DNA of 64,000 nucleotides from CADCUY01 sp964242735 (GTDB taxonomy: Bacteria > Actinomycetota > Actinomycetes > Actinomycetales > Quadrisphaeraceae): NCBI GenBank assembly GCA_964242735.1, contig CAXTAK010000006.1, positions 96,685 to 160,684 of the forward strand. The letters are read 5' to 3'. The notes beneath the pieces were generated by a model that saw nothing but the letters and a program-made list of their open reading frames with translations, did not search any database and was not told where the DNA came from. This document shows, one piece after another, positions 17,877-26,226 of the stretch (its first letter is position 1; every line of letters begins with the position of its first letter). The position numbers and the translations under genes were made by a program.

Positions 17877-18818
17877 TCAGGGCACGGGGATGCTGATGAC
17901 CTCGTACGACGCGGTCTCCGGTGCGGGGATGCCGAAGCGGGCGTTCGGCAGGTACAGCCGGTCCCCGGACCGCGCGACCGTGGTGGGCACGTCGAAGCGG
18001 GGGTCGGTGACGCGCTGCACGACGGTGGCGCTGGACCCGTCGTGGGCCAGGGTCAGCACGGCGAGGGTGTTCAGCTGGTTCTGCACCGCGTACAGGGTGC
18101 GCCCGTCGCGGGTCAGGCCGTCGCCGTTGACGAGGGTCGCCCCGCCCAGGTCCACCGCGGTGCTCACCCCCGTCGCGGGGTCCACCCGGAAGAGCAGTCC
18201 GGTGCTGGACTGCACGACCAGCAGCGCGGAACCGTCGGGGGTGGTCTCGATGCCGTTGGCGTTGAAACCCGCCCCGTACACCAGGTCACCGCTCAGCGGG
18301 ACGGCCCGCACCTGCCCGGCGGTGGGCAGGGCGCCGCGGCGGCCCAGCGGCAGCTCGTAGACCACGGCGTTGATCGAGTCGGTGAAGTACGCCGCGCGGC
18401 GGGTGACCACGACGTCGTTGACGAAGCCCGGCGTGCCCGCCGCGGCGAGCTGGTAGCTGGCGAGCACCTCACCGGTGCGCACGTCGACGACCCGGGCGTC
18501 GCCCGCGGAACCTCCGGCGACGAACAGGCGGTTCCGGTCGAGCTCGACGCCGACCGAGGGGGTGCCGGGGCCCTGGCTGATGACCCGGCCCTGGCCGGTG
18601 CGCAGGTCGGCGCGGTAGATGTCACCGTCGGCGAGCGAACCGAGGTAGGCGACGGCGCCGGGCCCGGTGTCGATCCCCTCGGGCTGGAACCCCGTCGGCA
18701 GGGCGATCTCCGTGGGGCGCGGCCCCGGGGCGCCGGGCCCGGTGGCGGTCGCGGGCACGGCGGCGACGAGGGAGAGGGCGAGGGCGGTGACGCTGGTCAG
18801 CAGGGCGCGCGAGGTCAT
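17877..18818 (-). CDS. secreted SMP-30/gluconolactonase-like beta-propeller protein
   Basis: 313 residues with a signal peptide (about 1-26, ending Ala-Thr-Ala). The mature part repeats beta-blade patterns such as Gly-Asp-Ile-Tyr-Arg-Ala-Asp-Leu and Phe-Arg-Val-Asp-Pro-Ala-Thr-Gly, with Asn-Gly-Ile-Glu-Thr and Asn-Gly-Asp-Gly-Leu motifs of the SMP-30/gluconolactonase/LRE superfamily. Family members hydrolyse lactones or bind ligands using calcium; here function is unknown and the protein should be extracellular. It is convergent with the monooxygenase. The 277 bases between them (17600-17876) hold no gene or motif that I can support. Confidence 0.75.
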   Translation of the reverse strand: MTSRALLTSVTALALSLVAAVPATATGPGAPGPRPTEIALPTGFQPEGIDTGPGAVAYLGSLADGDIYRADLRTGQGRVISQGPGTPSVGVELDRNRLFVAGGSAGDARVVDVRTGEVLASYQLAAAGTPGFVNDVVVTRRAAYFTDSINAVVYELPLGRRGALPTAGQVRAVPLSGDLVYGAGFNANGIETTPDGSALLVVQSSTGLLFRVDPATGVSTAVDLGGATLVNGDGLTRDGRTLYAVQNQLNTLAVLTLAHDGSSATVVQRVTDPRFDVPTTVARSGDRLYLPNARFGIPAPETASYEVISIPVP

Positions 18819-18879
18819 ACCGCATCACAGCAGACACCCCGCGGGCCGCGGGCGGCGGGGCGCGCGGCTGGGCAGGGAC

Positions 18880-19719
18880 TCAGGTCGCCAGGGGCAGCAG
18901 GTTCATCGACCCCGAGGCGAACTCCTGCACCACCGGGCCGGCGGCGCCGGGGAAGCCCGCGGCGCTCAGCGCCCCGCCCAGCCCTGGGAGCGCTCGCACC
19001 GCGGCGACCGCGGCGGCGTCGACCTCCACCCGCGGGCCGGCGTCGCCGAGGTCGCGCACCCGCAGGTCGTGCACCGCGATGCCGGCGGCGACGGCCAGGG
19101 CGCGCACCGCGCCCTCCGCGGCGTCCACCCGGCGCAGCCGGGCCGGGCTGATCACCAGCCCGTGCGCGATGCGGCTCGACAGGCACGCCGCCGCGGGCTT
19201 GTCCGCGGTGGCCAGGCCCCACGACCGGCTGATCCCCCGCACAGCGGCCTTGCTGAGCCCGGACTCCGCGAGCGGCTCGCGGACCCCGCGCTCCGCGGCC
19301 GCGGCGATGCCCGGGCGGAACCCGGCGGCGTGGTCGTCGGCGTTGGTGCCGGTGACCACGGTGCCGGTGGACCCGACGTCCCGCGCCAGGGCGCTGAGGG
19401 TGTCGAGCAGGGTCGCCTTGCAGAAGTAGCAGCGCCGAGCGGTGTTGGCCCGGTAGCCCTCGACGTCGATCTCCCGGGTCTCCACCGTGGAGTGCGCCAC
19501 CCCGAGGGACTGCGCCACGGCCGCGGCGGCGGCCAGCTCACCGGTGGCGAGGGAGTCGGAGACGGCGGTCACCGCCCGCACCCGGCCCGGGTCCAGCGCG
19601 CGCGCCGCGGCGGCGAGGACCAGGGCGGAGTCCGCGCCGCCGGAGAAGGCGACGAGGATCTGCTCATGACCCTCGAACCAGGCGAGCAGCCGGGCAGCGG
19701 CGACGGCGTCCTCGACCAC
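18880..19719 (-). CDS. larE: LarE, ATP-dependent sacrificial sulfur transferase
   Basis: 279 residues from GTG 19719. PP-loop pyrophosphatase motif Ser-Gly-Gly-Ala-Asp-Ser at 26-31 activates the substrate carboxylate by adenylation. LarE then sulfurates pyridinium-3,5-biscarboxylic acid mononucleotide, the second step in nickel-pincer nucleotide (NPN) synthesis. Three cysteines stand out: Cys97-x-x-Cys100 and Cys179 in Ala-Cys-Leu-Ser-Ser-Arg. The last matches the sacrificial Cys176 of Lactobacillus plantarum LarE; the set of three resembles the [4Fe-4S] type of LarE, which can act catalytically. GAGCAT six bases before the start fits a leaderless promoter. Its start faces larB across only six bases. 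Confidence 0.92.
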   Translation of the reverse strand: MVEDAVAAARLLAWFEGHEQILVAFSGGADSALVLAAAARALDPGRVRAVTAVSDSLATGELAAAAAVAQSLGVAHSTVETREIDVEGYRANTARRCYFCKATLLDTLSALARDVGSTGTVVTGTNADDHAAGFRPGIAAAAERGVREPLAESGLSKAAVRGISRSWGLATADKPAAACLSSRIAHGLVISPARLRRVDAAEGAVRALAVAAGIAVHDLRVRDLGDAGPRVEVDAAAVAAVRALPGLGGALSAAGFPGAAGPVVQEFASGSMNLLPLAT

Positions 19720-19725
19720 GCGCCG

Positions 19726-20514
19726 ATGCTCTCACGCGCCGCCGCTGCAGCGCTCGGCGCTGCGCCGGCCGGTGCTGCGCCCGGCGCCCACGTGGCCGAC
19801 CTGGGCTTCGCGCGCCTCGACCTCGACCGCGAGGCGCGCACCGGCCACCCCGAGGTGGTGTACGCGCAGGGCAAGACCCCGGCGCAGACCGTCGCCGCCC
19901 TCGCCGCGCTCGCCGGCGCCCACCCCCGGCGCGCGGTGCTCGCCACCCGCTGCGACGAGGCGACCCGCGACGCCGCGCGCACGGAGCTGGCGGGGCTGGA
20001 CGGTCTGAGCCTCGACGTCGACGACCTCAGCCGCACGGTGCTGCTGGGCCCGCTGCCGCAGCCTGCGGGCCACGTGGTCGTCGTCGCGGCCGGCACCTCC
20101 GACCTGCCGGTGGCCCTGGAGGCGCTGCGCACGGCCCGCGCGCACGGCGCCGGCGCGAGCCTGGTGCCCGATGTCGGGGTGGCGGGCCTGCACCGGCTGC
20201 TCGCCGAGGTGCCCGCGATCCGCGCCGCCGACGCGGTGGTGGCCGTCGCGGGGATGGAGGGTGCGCTCCCCAGCGTGCTCGGGGGGCTGATCGCCGCGCC
20301 GCTCGTCGCGGTGCCGACCTCGGTGGGCTACGGGTGGTCGCTGGAGGGGCTGACCGCCTTCGCGGCGATGCTCGTCTCCTGCGCCCCGGGCGTGACCGTG
20401 GTGGGCGTCGACAACGGCTTCGGGGCCGGGGTGGCCGCCGCGCGCATCGCGCGCCCGCTGGGGCTGCTGCGCGAGTCCCGGAGCGCCGCCCAGAGCGAGC
20501 CGGTGACGCGATGA
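19726..20514 (+). CDS. larB: LarB, pyridinium-3,5-biscarboxylic acid mononucleotide synthase
   Basis: 262 residues from ATG 19726. Similar to the PurE/AIR-carboxylase fold: Asp-Leu-Gly-Phe-Ala-Arg-Leu-Asp (24-31) is the LarB N-terminal signature, followed by Gly-His-Pro-Glu-Val-Val-Tyr, a Gly-Thr-Ser-Asp segment near 125 and Gly-Met-Glu-Gly-Ala-Leu-Pro-Ser-Val near 175-183. LarB carboxylates and hydrolyses nicotinic acid adenine dinucleotide in the first NPN step. Length is as expected. No ribosome site or -10 element is visible before ATG 19726 because the larE start codon is there, so an alternative start or a promoter inside larE is possible. Overlaps larC by four bases. Confidence 0.92.
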   Translation: MLSRAAAAALGAAPAGAAPGAHVADLGFARLDLDREARTGHPEVVYAQGKTPAQTVAALAALAGAHPRRAVLATRCDEATRDAARTELAGLDGLSLDVDDLSRTVLLGPLPQPAGHVVVVAAGTSDLPVALEALRTARAHGAGASLVPDVGVAGLHRLLAEVPAIRAADAVVAVAGMEGALPSVLGGLIAAPLVAVPTSVGYGWSLEGLTAFAAMLVSCAPGVTVVGVDNGFGAGVAAARIARPLGLLRESRSAAQSEPVTR

Positions 20515-21785
20515 GCCGGCGGGCGCTGTGGGTCGACGCCTCGAGCGGCGCTGCCGGCGACATGCTGCTCGGGGCCCTGCTGGACGCCGGCGCGGACCTG
20601 CACGCCGTCCGCACCGCCGTGGCCGCGGTCGCCCCGGAACCGGTGAGCCTCGGCGTGGAGGCCACCCGCCGCCACGGGCTGCGCGCCGCCCGTGCCACGG
20701 TGGCCGTGGCCGACAGCACCACCCACCGCGGGCTGTCCGACGTCCTGGCCCTGGTGCGCTCCGGGGCCCTGGACCCGGCGGTGGAGGGCTTCGCCGTCGC
20801 GGTCTTCACCCGCCTGGCCACCGCCGAGGCACGGGTGCACGGCACCACCGTCGACCAGGTGCACTTCCACGAGGTGGGGGCGCTGGACGCCGTCGCCGAC
20901 GTCGTCGGGTGCGCCGCGGCCCTGGGTGACCTCGCGCTGCTGGACGACGCGGAGGTCGTCGTGGGGCCGATCGCCCTGGGCTCGGGCCGGGTGCGCTCCG
21001 CCCACGGGTCGCTGCCCGTGCCGGTGCCGGCGGTCCTGGCCCTGCTGGAGGGCAGCGGGGCCCCGGTGCTGGCGGGACCCGGTGGGGACGGCGGCGCGGC
21101 GGTCGGGCCCGGGCGGGAGCTGTGCACGCCCACGGGCGCGGCGCTGCTGGTGGTCCTGGCGCAGCGGTGGGGGCCGCTGCCGGCGATGGCGGTGCGCGCG
21201 GTGGGGGTCGGCGCCGGCGCGGCCGACAGCCCGGGCGCGGCCAACGTGCTGCGCGTGGTCCTCGGGGAGGTGGCGGAGGCCGGCGCGGCGTGGCGCCACG
21301 ACGACCTCGTGGTGCTCGAGGCCACCGTCGACGACCTCGACCCCCGCGTGTGGCCCGACGTGCTCGACGCCGTGCACACCGCGGGCGCCGTGGACGCGTG
21401 GGCGGCGCCGGTGCTCATGCGCCACGGGCGGCCCGGGCACGTGCTCACCGCGCTGGTGCCGCCGGTGGCGCTGGAGTCGGTGCACCGCGCGGTCGCCGCG
21501 CACACCACCAGCCTGGGCGCCCGCTCGCACCCGGTGGCCCGACGAGCGCTGCCGCGCACCGCGGTCGCGGTCGCGGTCGACGGGCACGCGGTCTCGGTCA
21601 AGCTCGGGCACCTCGACGGCCGCGTGGTGACCGTGCAGCCCGAGCACGCCGACGCCCGCGCCGCGGCGGCGGCGATGGGAGTGCCGGTGCGCGAGGTGCT
21701 CGACCGGGCGGCGGTGCTGGCCCGCACCGACCTGGCCAGCACCCAGCTGACCGGTGCGCCGCCGGCCACGACGCCGCCGGGCTGA
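20511..21785 (+). CDS. larC: LarC, nickel-pincer cofactor cyclometallase (nickel insertion)
   Basis: 424 residues from ATG 20511, whose ATGA overlaps the larB stop, so translation is coupled. N-terminal Asp-Ala-Ser-Ser-Gly-Ala-Ala-Gly-Asp-Met and His-Phe-His-Glu-Val-Gly (about 117-122) are LarC signatures; a C-terminal ferredoxin-like region follows. LarC inserts nickel into the dithiocarboxylated pyridinium mononucleotide with CTP, the last step in making NPN. In L. plantarum the protein is made as two products by frameshifting; here it is one continuous frame. With larB and larE next door the cofactor pathway is complete, which supports real NPN use by the LarA-like protein at 13651-15231. 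Confidence 0.92.
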   Translation: MSRRALWVDASSGAAGDMLLGALLDAGADLHAVRTAVAAVAPEPVSLGVEATRRHGLRAARATVAVADSTTHRGLSDVLALVRSGALDPAVEGFAVAVFTRLATAEARVHGTTVDQVHFHEVGALDAVADVVGCAAALGDLALLDDAEVVVGPIALGSGRVRSAHGSLPVPVPAVLALLEGSGAPVLAGPGGDGGAAVGPGRELCTPTGAALLVVLAQRWGPLPAMAVRAVGVGAGAADSPGAANVLRVVLGEVAEAGAAWRHDDLVVLEATVDDLDPRVWPDVLDAVHTAGAVDAWAAPVLMRHGRPGHVLTALVPPVALESVHRAVAAHTTSLGARSHPVARRALPRTAVAVAVDGHAVSVKLGHLDGRVVTVQPEHADARAAAAAMGVPVREVLDRAAVLARTDLASTQLTGAPPATTPPG

Positions 21786-21880
21786 GCGGGGTTGCTCGCG
21801 CGGGATCACGATGTGCTTGCGGTTGGGGAGCGATCGGGTCACGATCACGCGCAGTCGTCGTGGTCTCGGGCGGCTGCTCC

Positions 21881-21886
21881 TAGCGT
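21881..21886 (+). promoter_or_regulatory. leaderless -10 box for the DUF4349 gene
   Basis: TAGCGT ends six bases before ATG 21893. No Shine-Dalgarno sequence precedes that ATG, which fits a transcript starting at the initiation codon. Confidence 0.5.
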
Positions 21887-21892
21887 CCGACC

Positions 21893-22816
21893 ATGGGACG
21901 ACGGATCGATCGGGCGCGCACATCCGTGATCACGGGGCTGCTGGCCGCGATGCTGCTCACGGCCTGCAGCGGGGCGGGTCAGGACAGCGCGTCTGCCGGC
22001 GCTGGGAGCGCCACGAGTGCAGCGGCAGGGTCCGAGGCGGCCAGCGCCGCCGACGCGGCACCGGACGGTGGCGCCGCAGCCGCCCCCGTCGCCGCCGTCG
22101 ACCGCCAGGTGATCACCACCGCTGACGTCTCCATGACCGTCGACGATCCGCGAGCGGCCGTGGCGCGGGTCGTCGCCGTCGTCGAGGCTCGTGGCGGCCG
22201 CGTCGACGAGCGCAGCGAGCAGGCCGCCCCCGAGGGCGAGGACGCCTCCGGCGCCTCGGCGTCGCTGACCGTGCGGGTGCCCGCCGGGGAGGTCACCGGC
22301 GTCCTGGCCGAGCTCGAGGTGGTCGGCGAGGTGGACGCGGTGTCCCTGACCGCCTCGGACGTCACCGCGCAGGCCCGCGACCTCGACGCGCGGACCAGCG
22401 CGCTGCGCGCCTCCACCACGCGCCTCGAGGGTCTGATCGCCGACGCGGTGACCACCGCCGACGTGATCGCCGCCGAGCAGGCCCTCTCCGACCGGCAGGG
22501 GGCGCTGGAGAGCCTGGTCGCGGAGCGGACGGCGCTCGGCGAGCAGATCGACCTGTCCGCGCTGCGGGTGCAGCTGCTCGGGGACGGCGCGGTGCCGGTG
22601 CCCGGACCCGACGGCTTCCTGGACGGGCTCGGCGTCGGCTGGAGCGCCCTGCTGGGCGCGGCCGGTACGGCGCTGCTGGTGGCCGGGGTGCTGCTGCCGT
22701 GGGCGGCCCTCGCCCTGGTGCTGGGAGCCGTGGCGATCGCCGTCCGACGCCTGCGCCGTCGCCGCCCCCCGTCCGGGCCGCCGCGGCCCTCGGGCGTGGG
22801 CGCGCCCGCCGCCTGA
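21893..22816 (+). CDS. DUF4349 domain lipoprotein
   Basis: 307 residues. N-terminal lipoprotein signal with lipobox Leu-Thr-Ala-Cys (Cys at about 25), an Ala/Ser-rich spacer to about 60, then the DUF4349 body (about 70-240) with a predicted coiled coil (Ala-Leu-Arg-Ala-Ser...Leu-Glu-Gly) and a C-terminal transmembrane segment (about 250-283) followed by an Arg-rich cytoplasmic tail. DUF4349 proteins are envelope proteins of unknown function, often with the same lipoprotein plus C-terminal anchor layout. It starts a possible two-gene unit with GH15, 30 bases downstream. Confidence 0.85.
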   Translation: MGRRIDRARTSVITGLLAAMLLTACSGAGQDSASAGAGSATSAAAGSEAASAADAAPDGGAAAAPVAAVDRQVITTADVSMTVDDPRAAVARVVAVVEARGGRVDERSEQAAPEGEDASGASASLTVRVPAGEVTGVLAELEVVGEVDAVSLTASDVTAQARDLDARTSALRASTTRLEGLIADAVTTADVIAAEQALSDRQGALESLVAERTALGEQIDLSALRVQLLGDGAVPVPGPDGFLDGLGVGWSALLGAAGTALLVAGVLLPWAALALVLGAVAIAVRRLRRRRPPSGPPRPSGVGAPAA

Positions 22817-22846
22817 ACCCGGCGAGCGCGCGGGCATCCTGGTGCG

Positions 22847-24730
22847 ATGAGCGACGCCTACACCGCGATCTCCGACCACGGCGTGATCGGCGACCTGCGC
22901 ACCGCGGCGCTCGTGGGCACCGACGGGCGCATCGACTGGTTCTGCTGCCCGCGGTTCGACTCCCCGAGCGTCTTCGGAGCCGTGCTGGACGCCGACCGCG
23001 GCGGGCACTGGACGATCGCCCCCACCGAGGAGGCCAGCAGCCGCCAGTTCTACTCCCCCGACACCAACGTGCTGGTCACCCGCTTCCTCACGCCCAGCGG
23101 CGTCGTCGAGGTGGAGGACTGCATGCCCGTGCTGCGAGCGCACGACCCGGACCACCACCAGCGCCTGGTCCGCCGGGTGCGGGCGGTCCGCGGGGTGATG
23201 ACGATGCGCCTGGTGCTGGCGCCGCGCTTCGACTACGGGCGGGGTGAGCACATCGCGACGGTCGATGACGACGGGGTGCGCTTCACCGGCCGCGACCTCA
23301 CCCTCGCCCTGACGACCTCGACGCCGGTGGCGGTGCGCGGGGGGGACGCCGCGGGCGAGATCACCCTGCGCGCGGGTGAGGCCGCCGCGTTCGTGCTCGA
23401 CGTGCTGCCCGGCGGAGGAGCGGCGAGCGCTCCGCCCCCCGCCGACGCCGACGCGCTGGTGGTGGCGACCACCGCCTTCTGGCGGGCCTGGGTCGGTCGC
23501 TCCCGGTACACCGGCCGGTGGCGCGAGACGGTCAACCGCTCCGCGCTCACCCTCAAGCTGCTCACCCACGAGCCCAGCGGCGCCATCGTCGCCGCCGCCA
23601 CGACGAGCCTGCCCGAGGAGATCGGCGGGGGGAGGAACTGGGACTACCGCCACGTGTGGATCCGCGACGCCGCGTTTTCCCTCTACGCGCTGCTGCGCCT
23701 CGGCTTCACCGACGAGGCCCGGTCCTTCATGGGGTGGCTCACCGATCGGTTCAGCGCCGCCGACCACGGGGGTGAGGGGTCCGGGGACGATGGCCCGCTG
23801 CGGGTGGTCTACGACATCGACGGCCGCTCGACCGCGGGCGAGGAGGTCCTCGACCACTGGGAGGGGCACCGCGGGTCCTCACCGGTGCGGGTGCAGAACG
23901 ACGCGGCCGACCAGCTGCAGCTCGACATCTACGGGGAGCTGATCGACTCGATCTACCTGTTCAACAAGCACGGCCAGGGCATCTCCTACGACTCCTGGCG
24001 GAGCCTGCAGGGCGTCGTGGCGTGGTTGCAGGACAACTGGGACCGCCCCGACGAGGGGATCTGGGAGGTGCGCTCGGGACGGCGCCAGCACACCTACTCG
24101 CGCCTGATGTGCTGGGTCGCCCTGGAGCGGATGGTGCGGATGGCCCGCCAGCGCGGTCTGCCCGGCGACGTCGCGGACTGGTCACGCACCCGCGACGCGA
24201 TCTTCACCGACATCCTCGAGAACTGCTGGGACGAGGACATCGGGGCCTTCGTCCAGACCCGGGTCAGCCGTGAGCGCGCGCCAGCGCCCCAGGGGCACAG
24301 CCGTGAGCGCGCGCCAGCGCCCCAGGGGTCCGGCGGCGTGCTCGACGCCTCGATGCTGCTGATGCCCATGGTCAAGTTCCTGGCTCCCGACGATCCCCGG
24401 GTGACCTCGACCCTGGCCGCCCTCGAGGAGGCGCTCGTCACCGACTCCCTGGTCTTCCGCTACGACCCGAGCGCGGCCGGGGACGGGGTGGACGGAGGGG
24501 AGGGCACCTTCTCGATGTGCTCCTTCTGGTACGTCGAGGCCCTCACCCGCGCCGGCCGGCTCGAGGACGCGCGGCTGGCGCTGGAGAAGATGTTCACCTA
24601 CGCCAACCCCCTCGGGCTGTACGCCGAGCAGATCGGGCTCACCGGTGAGCAGCTGGGCAACTTCCCCCAGGCCTTCACCCACCTCTCGCTCATCAGCGCC
24701 GCCATCAACCTCGACCGGGCGCTCGGATGA
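22847..24730 (+). CDS. glycoside hydrolase family 15 protein (glucoamylase/trehalase type)
   Basis: 627 residues from ATG 22847 (CATCCT six bases before, leaderless pattern). An N-terminal beta domain (about 1-220, with Ile-Asp-Trp-Phe-Cys-Cys-Pro-Arg-Phe-Asp-Ser) is followed by the (alpha/alpha)6 barrel carrying Glu-Ile-Gly-Gly-Gly-Arg-Asn-Trp-Asp-Tyr-Arg near 260-272 and Trp-Ile-Arg-Asp-Ala. This is the actinobacterial GH15 type, which includes trehalases and glucoamylases. No signal peptide, so cytosolic. An 11-residue segment (Ser-Arg-Glu-Arg-Ala-Pro-Ala-Pro-Gln-Gly-X) occurs twice in tandem at about 474-495, an insertion in a surface loop just before a conserved helix. Confidence 0.9.
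   Translation: MSDAYTAISDHGVIGDLRTAALVGTDGRIDWFCCPRFDSPSVFGAVLDADRGGHWTIAPTEEASSRQFYSPDTNVLVTRFLTPSGVVEVEDCMPVLRAHDPDHHQRLVRRVRAVRGVMTMRLVLAPRFDYGRGEHIATVDDDGVRFTGRDLTLALTTSTPVAVRGGDAAGEITLRAGEAAAFVLDVLPGGGAASAPPPADADALVVATTAFWRAWVGRSRYTGRWRETVNRSALTLKLLTHEPSGAIVAAATTSLPEEIGGGRNWDYRHVWIRDAAFSLYALLRLGFTDEARSFMGWLTDRFSAADHGGEGSGDDGPLRVVYDIDGRSTAGEEVLDHWEGHRGSSPVRVQNDAADQLQLDIYGELIDSIYLFNKHGQGISYDSWRSLQGVVAWLQDNWDRPDEGIWEVRSGRRQHTYSRLMCWVALERMVRMARQRGLPGDVADWSRTRDAIFTDILENCWDEDIGAFVQTRVSRERAPAPQGHSRERAPAPQGSGGVLDASMLLMPMVKFLAPDDPRVTSTLAALEEALVTDSLVFRYDPSAAGDGVDGGEGTFSMCSFWYVEALTRAGRLEDARLALEKMFTYANPLGLYAEQIGLTGEQLGNFPQAFTHLSLISAAINLDRALG
24266..24331 (+). repeat. 33-bp in-frame tandem duplication inside GH15
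   Basis: Two copies, 24266-24298 and 24299-24331, identical over the first 30 bases and differing at the last three. They encode an 11-residue Arg/Ala/Pro segment twice. In-frame, so the gene stays open; copy number could vary between strains. Confidence 0.9.
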
Positions 24731-25014
24731 CGGGACCCGCCCGGTCCGACCGCCGCTCGATCGACGACCACGAGCACGCACGCCGGTCGTGGGTCCCCTC
24801 AGAGCCCCCGGGTCGCCCGGTGGTGCCCCAGCCGTGGATGATCGCCGCGGCGGCGCAGGACGGACCCTGCGGGGGTCGCAGCCACCGACGTGGGGGCGTG
24901 GCGCCGGGAGGCCGCTCCGCGGGCTCCCGGGCGTCGTCGCCCGGCGGAGGCCCGTCACCGCGCCGCCCGCTGCCCGCCGGGCGCAGCGGCCGCGACGCGG
25001 GTTAGATCGGGTCC

Positions 25015-26196
25015 ATGAAGGCACTCACCTGGCAGGGCAAGCGGCAGGTCACGGTCGAGGACGTCCCGGACCCGGTCATCCAGGAGCCCACCGACGCGAT
25101 CGTGAAGATCACCTCCACGGCCATCTGCGGCTCCGACCTGCACCTGTACGAGGTGCTGGGCCCCTACATCGACAAGGGTTCTGTGCTGGGCCACGAGCCG
25201 ATGGGGGTGGTGGAGGAGGTGGGCTCGGCGGTGACGCACCTGCGGCCCGGCGACCGGGTCGTCGTCCCCTTCAACATCTCCTGCGGCCACTGCTTCACGT
25301 GCCAGCGGCAGCTCTTCGCCCAGTGCGAGACCACCCAGAACCGCGACACCGGCAAGGGCGCCTCCCTGTTCGGCTACACCAACCTCTACGGCGGCGTTCC
25401 CGGCGGGCAGGCCGAGTACCTGCGTGTGCCGCAGGCGCAGTTCGGCCCCATCAAGGTGCCCGACGACCGCCCCGACGAGCACTGGCTCTACCTCTCCGAC
25501 GTGGTCTCCACCGCGTGGCAGGGCGTGCGGTACGCCGACGTCCCGAAGGGCGGCACCCTCGCCGTCCTGGGCCTGGGTCCCATCGGGCTCGTCGCGGTGA
25601 GCGTCGCCAAGCACCTGGGCATCGAGCGGGTCATCGGCGTCGACCTGGTGCCCGAGCGCCTCCTCGCGGCGAGCGAGCGCGGCGCCGAGGTCGTCGACCT
25701 GCGCACCGCCGAACCCACCGAGGCCCTGCTGGAGCTCACCGGGGGCCGCGGGCCGGACTCCGTGCTCGAGGCCGTCGGCATGGAGGCGCACGGGGACGCG
25801 CCGGACAAGCTGGCGCAGACCGCTGTGGGTCTGCTGCCCGACGCCCTGGCCAGGCCCCTGATCGACGCGGCGGCCGTGGACCGGATGGCGGCGCTGAACA
25901 CCGCGTTCAAGTCCTGCCGGCGCGGGGGCACGGTCTCGATCAGCGGGGTGTACGGCGGGGAGAAGAACCCCACGCCGTGGATGGAGATCTTCGACCGCGG
26001 GCTGCAGCTGCGCATGGGCCAGGCCCACGTGCGCCGGTGGACCGACGAGACGGTGCCGGTGCTCATGCAGGATGGCGACCCCCTGGGCGTGGACTCCCTC
26101 GCCACCCACCGCCTGCCCCTGGCGCAGGCTCCCCACGGCTACGACATCTTCCAGAAGAAGGAGGACGGCTGCATCAAGGTCGTCCTCACCCCCTAG
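25015..26196 (+). CDS. zinc-dependent alcohol dehydrogenase, formaldehyde-dehydrogenase-like
   Basis: 393 residues from ATG 25015. Catalytic zinc ligands are Cys38 (Ile-Cys-Gly-Ser-Asp), His60 and Glu61; the structural zinc lobe is Cys90, Cys93, Cys96, Cys104. The cofactor motif Gly-Leu-Gly-Pro-Ile-Gly lies near 187. The insert Asn-Thr-Ala-Phe-Lys-Ser-Cys-Arg-Arg-Gly-Gly and the long loop near 250-300 are typical of the glutathione-independent formaldehyde dehydrogenase-like branch of MDR enzymes. TAGATC ends six bases before the start, consistent with a leaderless message. Upstream, 24731-25014, I see no convincing gene. Substrate unknown. Confidence 0.9.
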   Translation: MKALTWQGKRQVTVEDVPDPVIQEPTDAIVKITSTAICGSDLHLYEVLGPYIDKGSVLGHEPMGVVEEVGSAVTHLRPGDRVVVPFNISCGHCFTCQRQLFAQCETTQNRDTGKGASLFGYTNLYGGVPGGQAEYLRVPQAQFGPIKVPDDRPDEHWLYLSDVVSTAWQGVRYADVPKGGTLAVLGLGPIGLVAVSVAKHLGIERVIGVDLVPERLLAASERGAEVVDLRTAEPTEALLELTGGRGPDSVLEAVGMEAHGDAPDKLAQTAVGLLPDALARPLIDAAAVDRMAALNTAFKSCRRGGTVSISGVYGGEKNPTPWMEIFDRGLQLRMGQAHVRRWTDETVPVLMQDGDPLGVDSLATHRLPLAQAPHGYDIFQKKEDGCIKVVLTP

Positions 26197-26226
26197 CGCC
26201 GGCGCGGGCGGGCCGGGCACCGCGGC

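Noticed and set aside
24727..25005. 92-codon frame whose ATGA overlaps the GH15 stop
   Set aside because: Composition is Arg/Gly/Pro low complexity without recognisable structure; the overlap alone is not enough.
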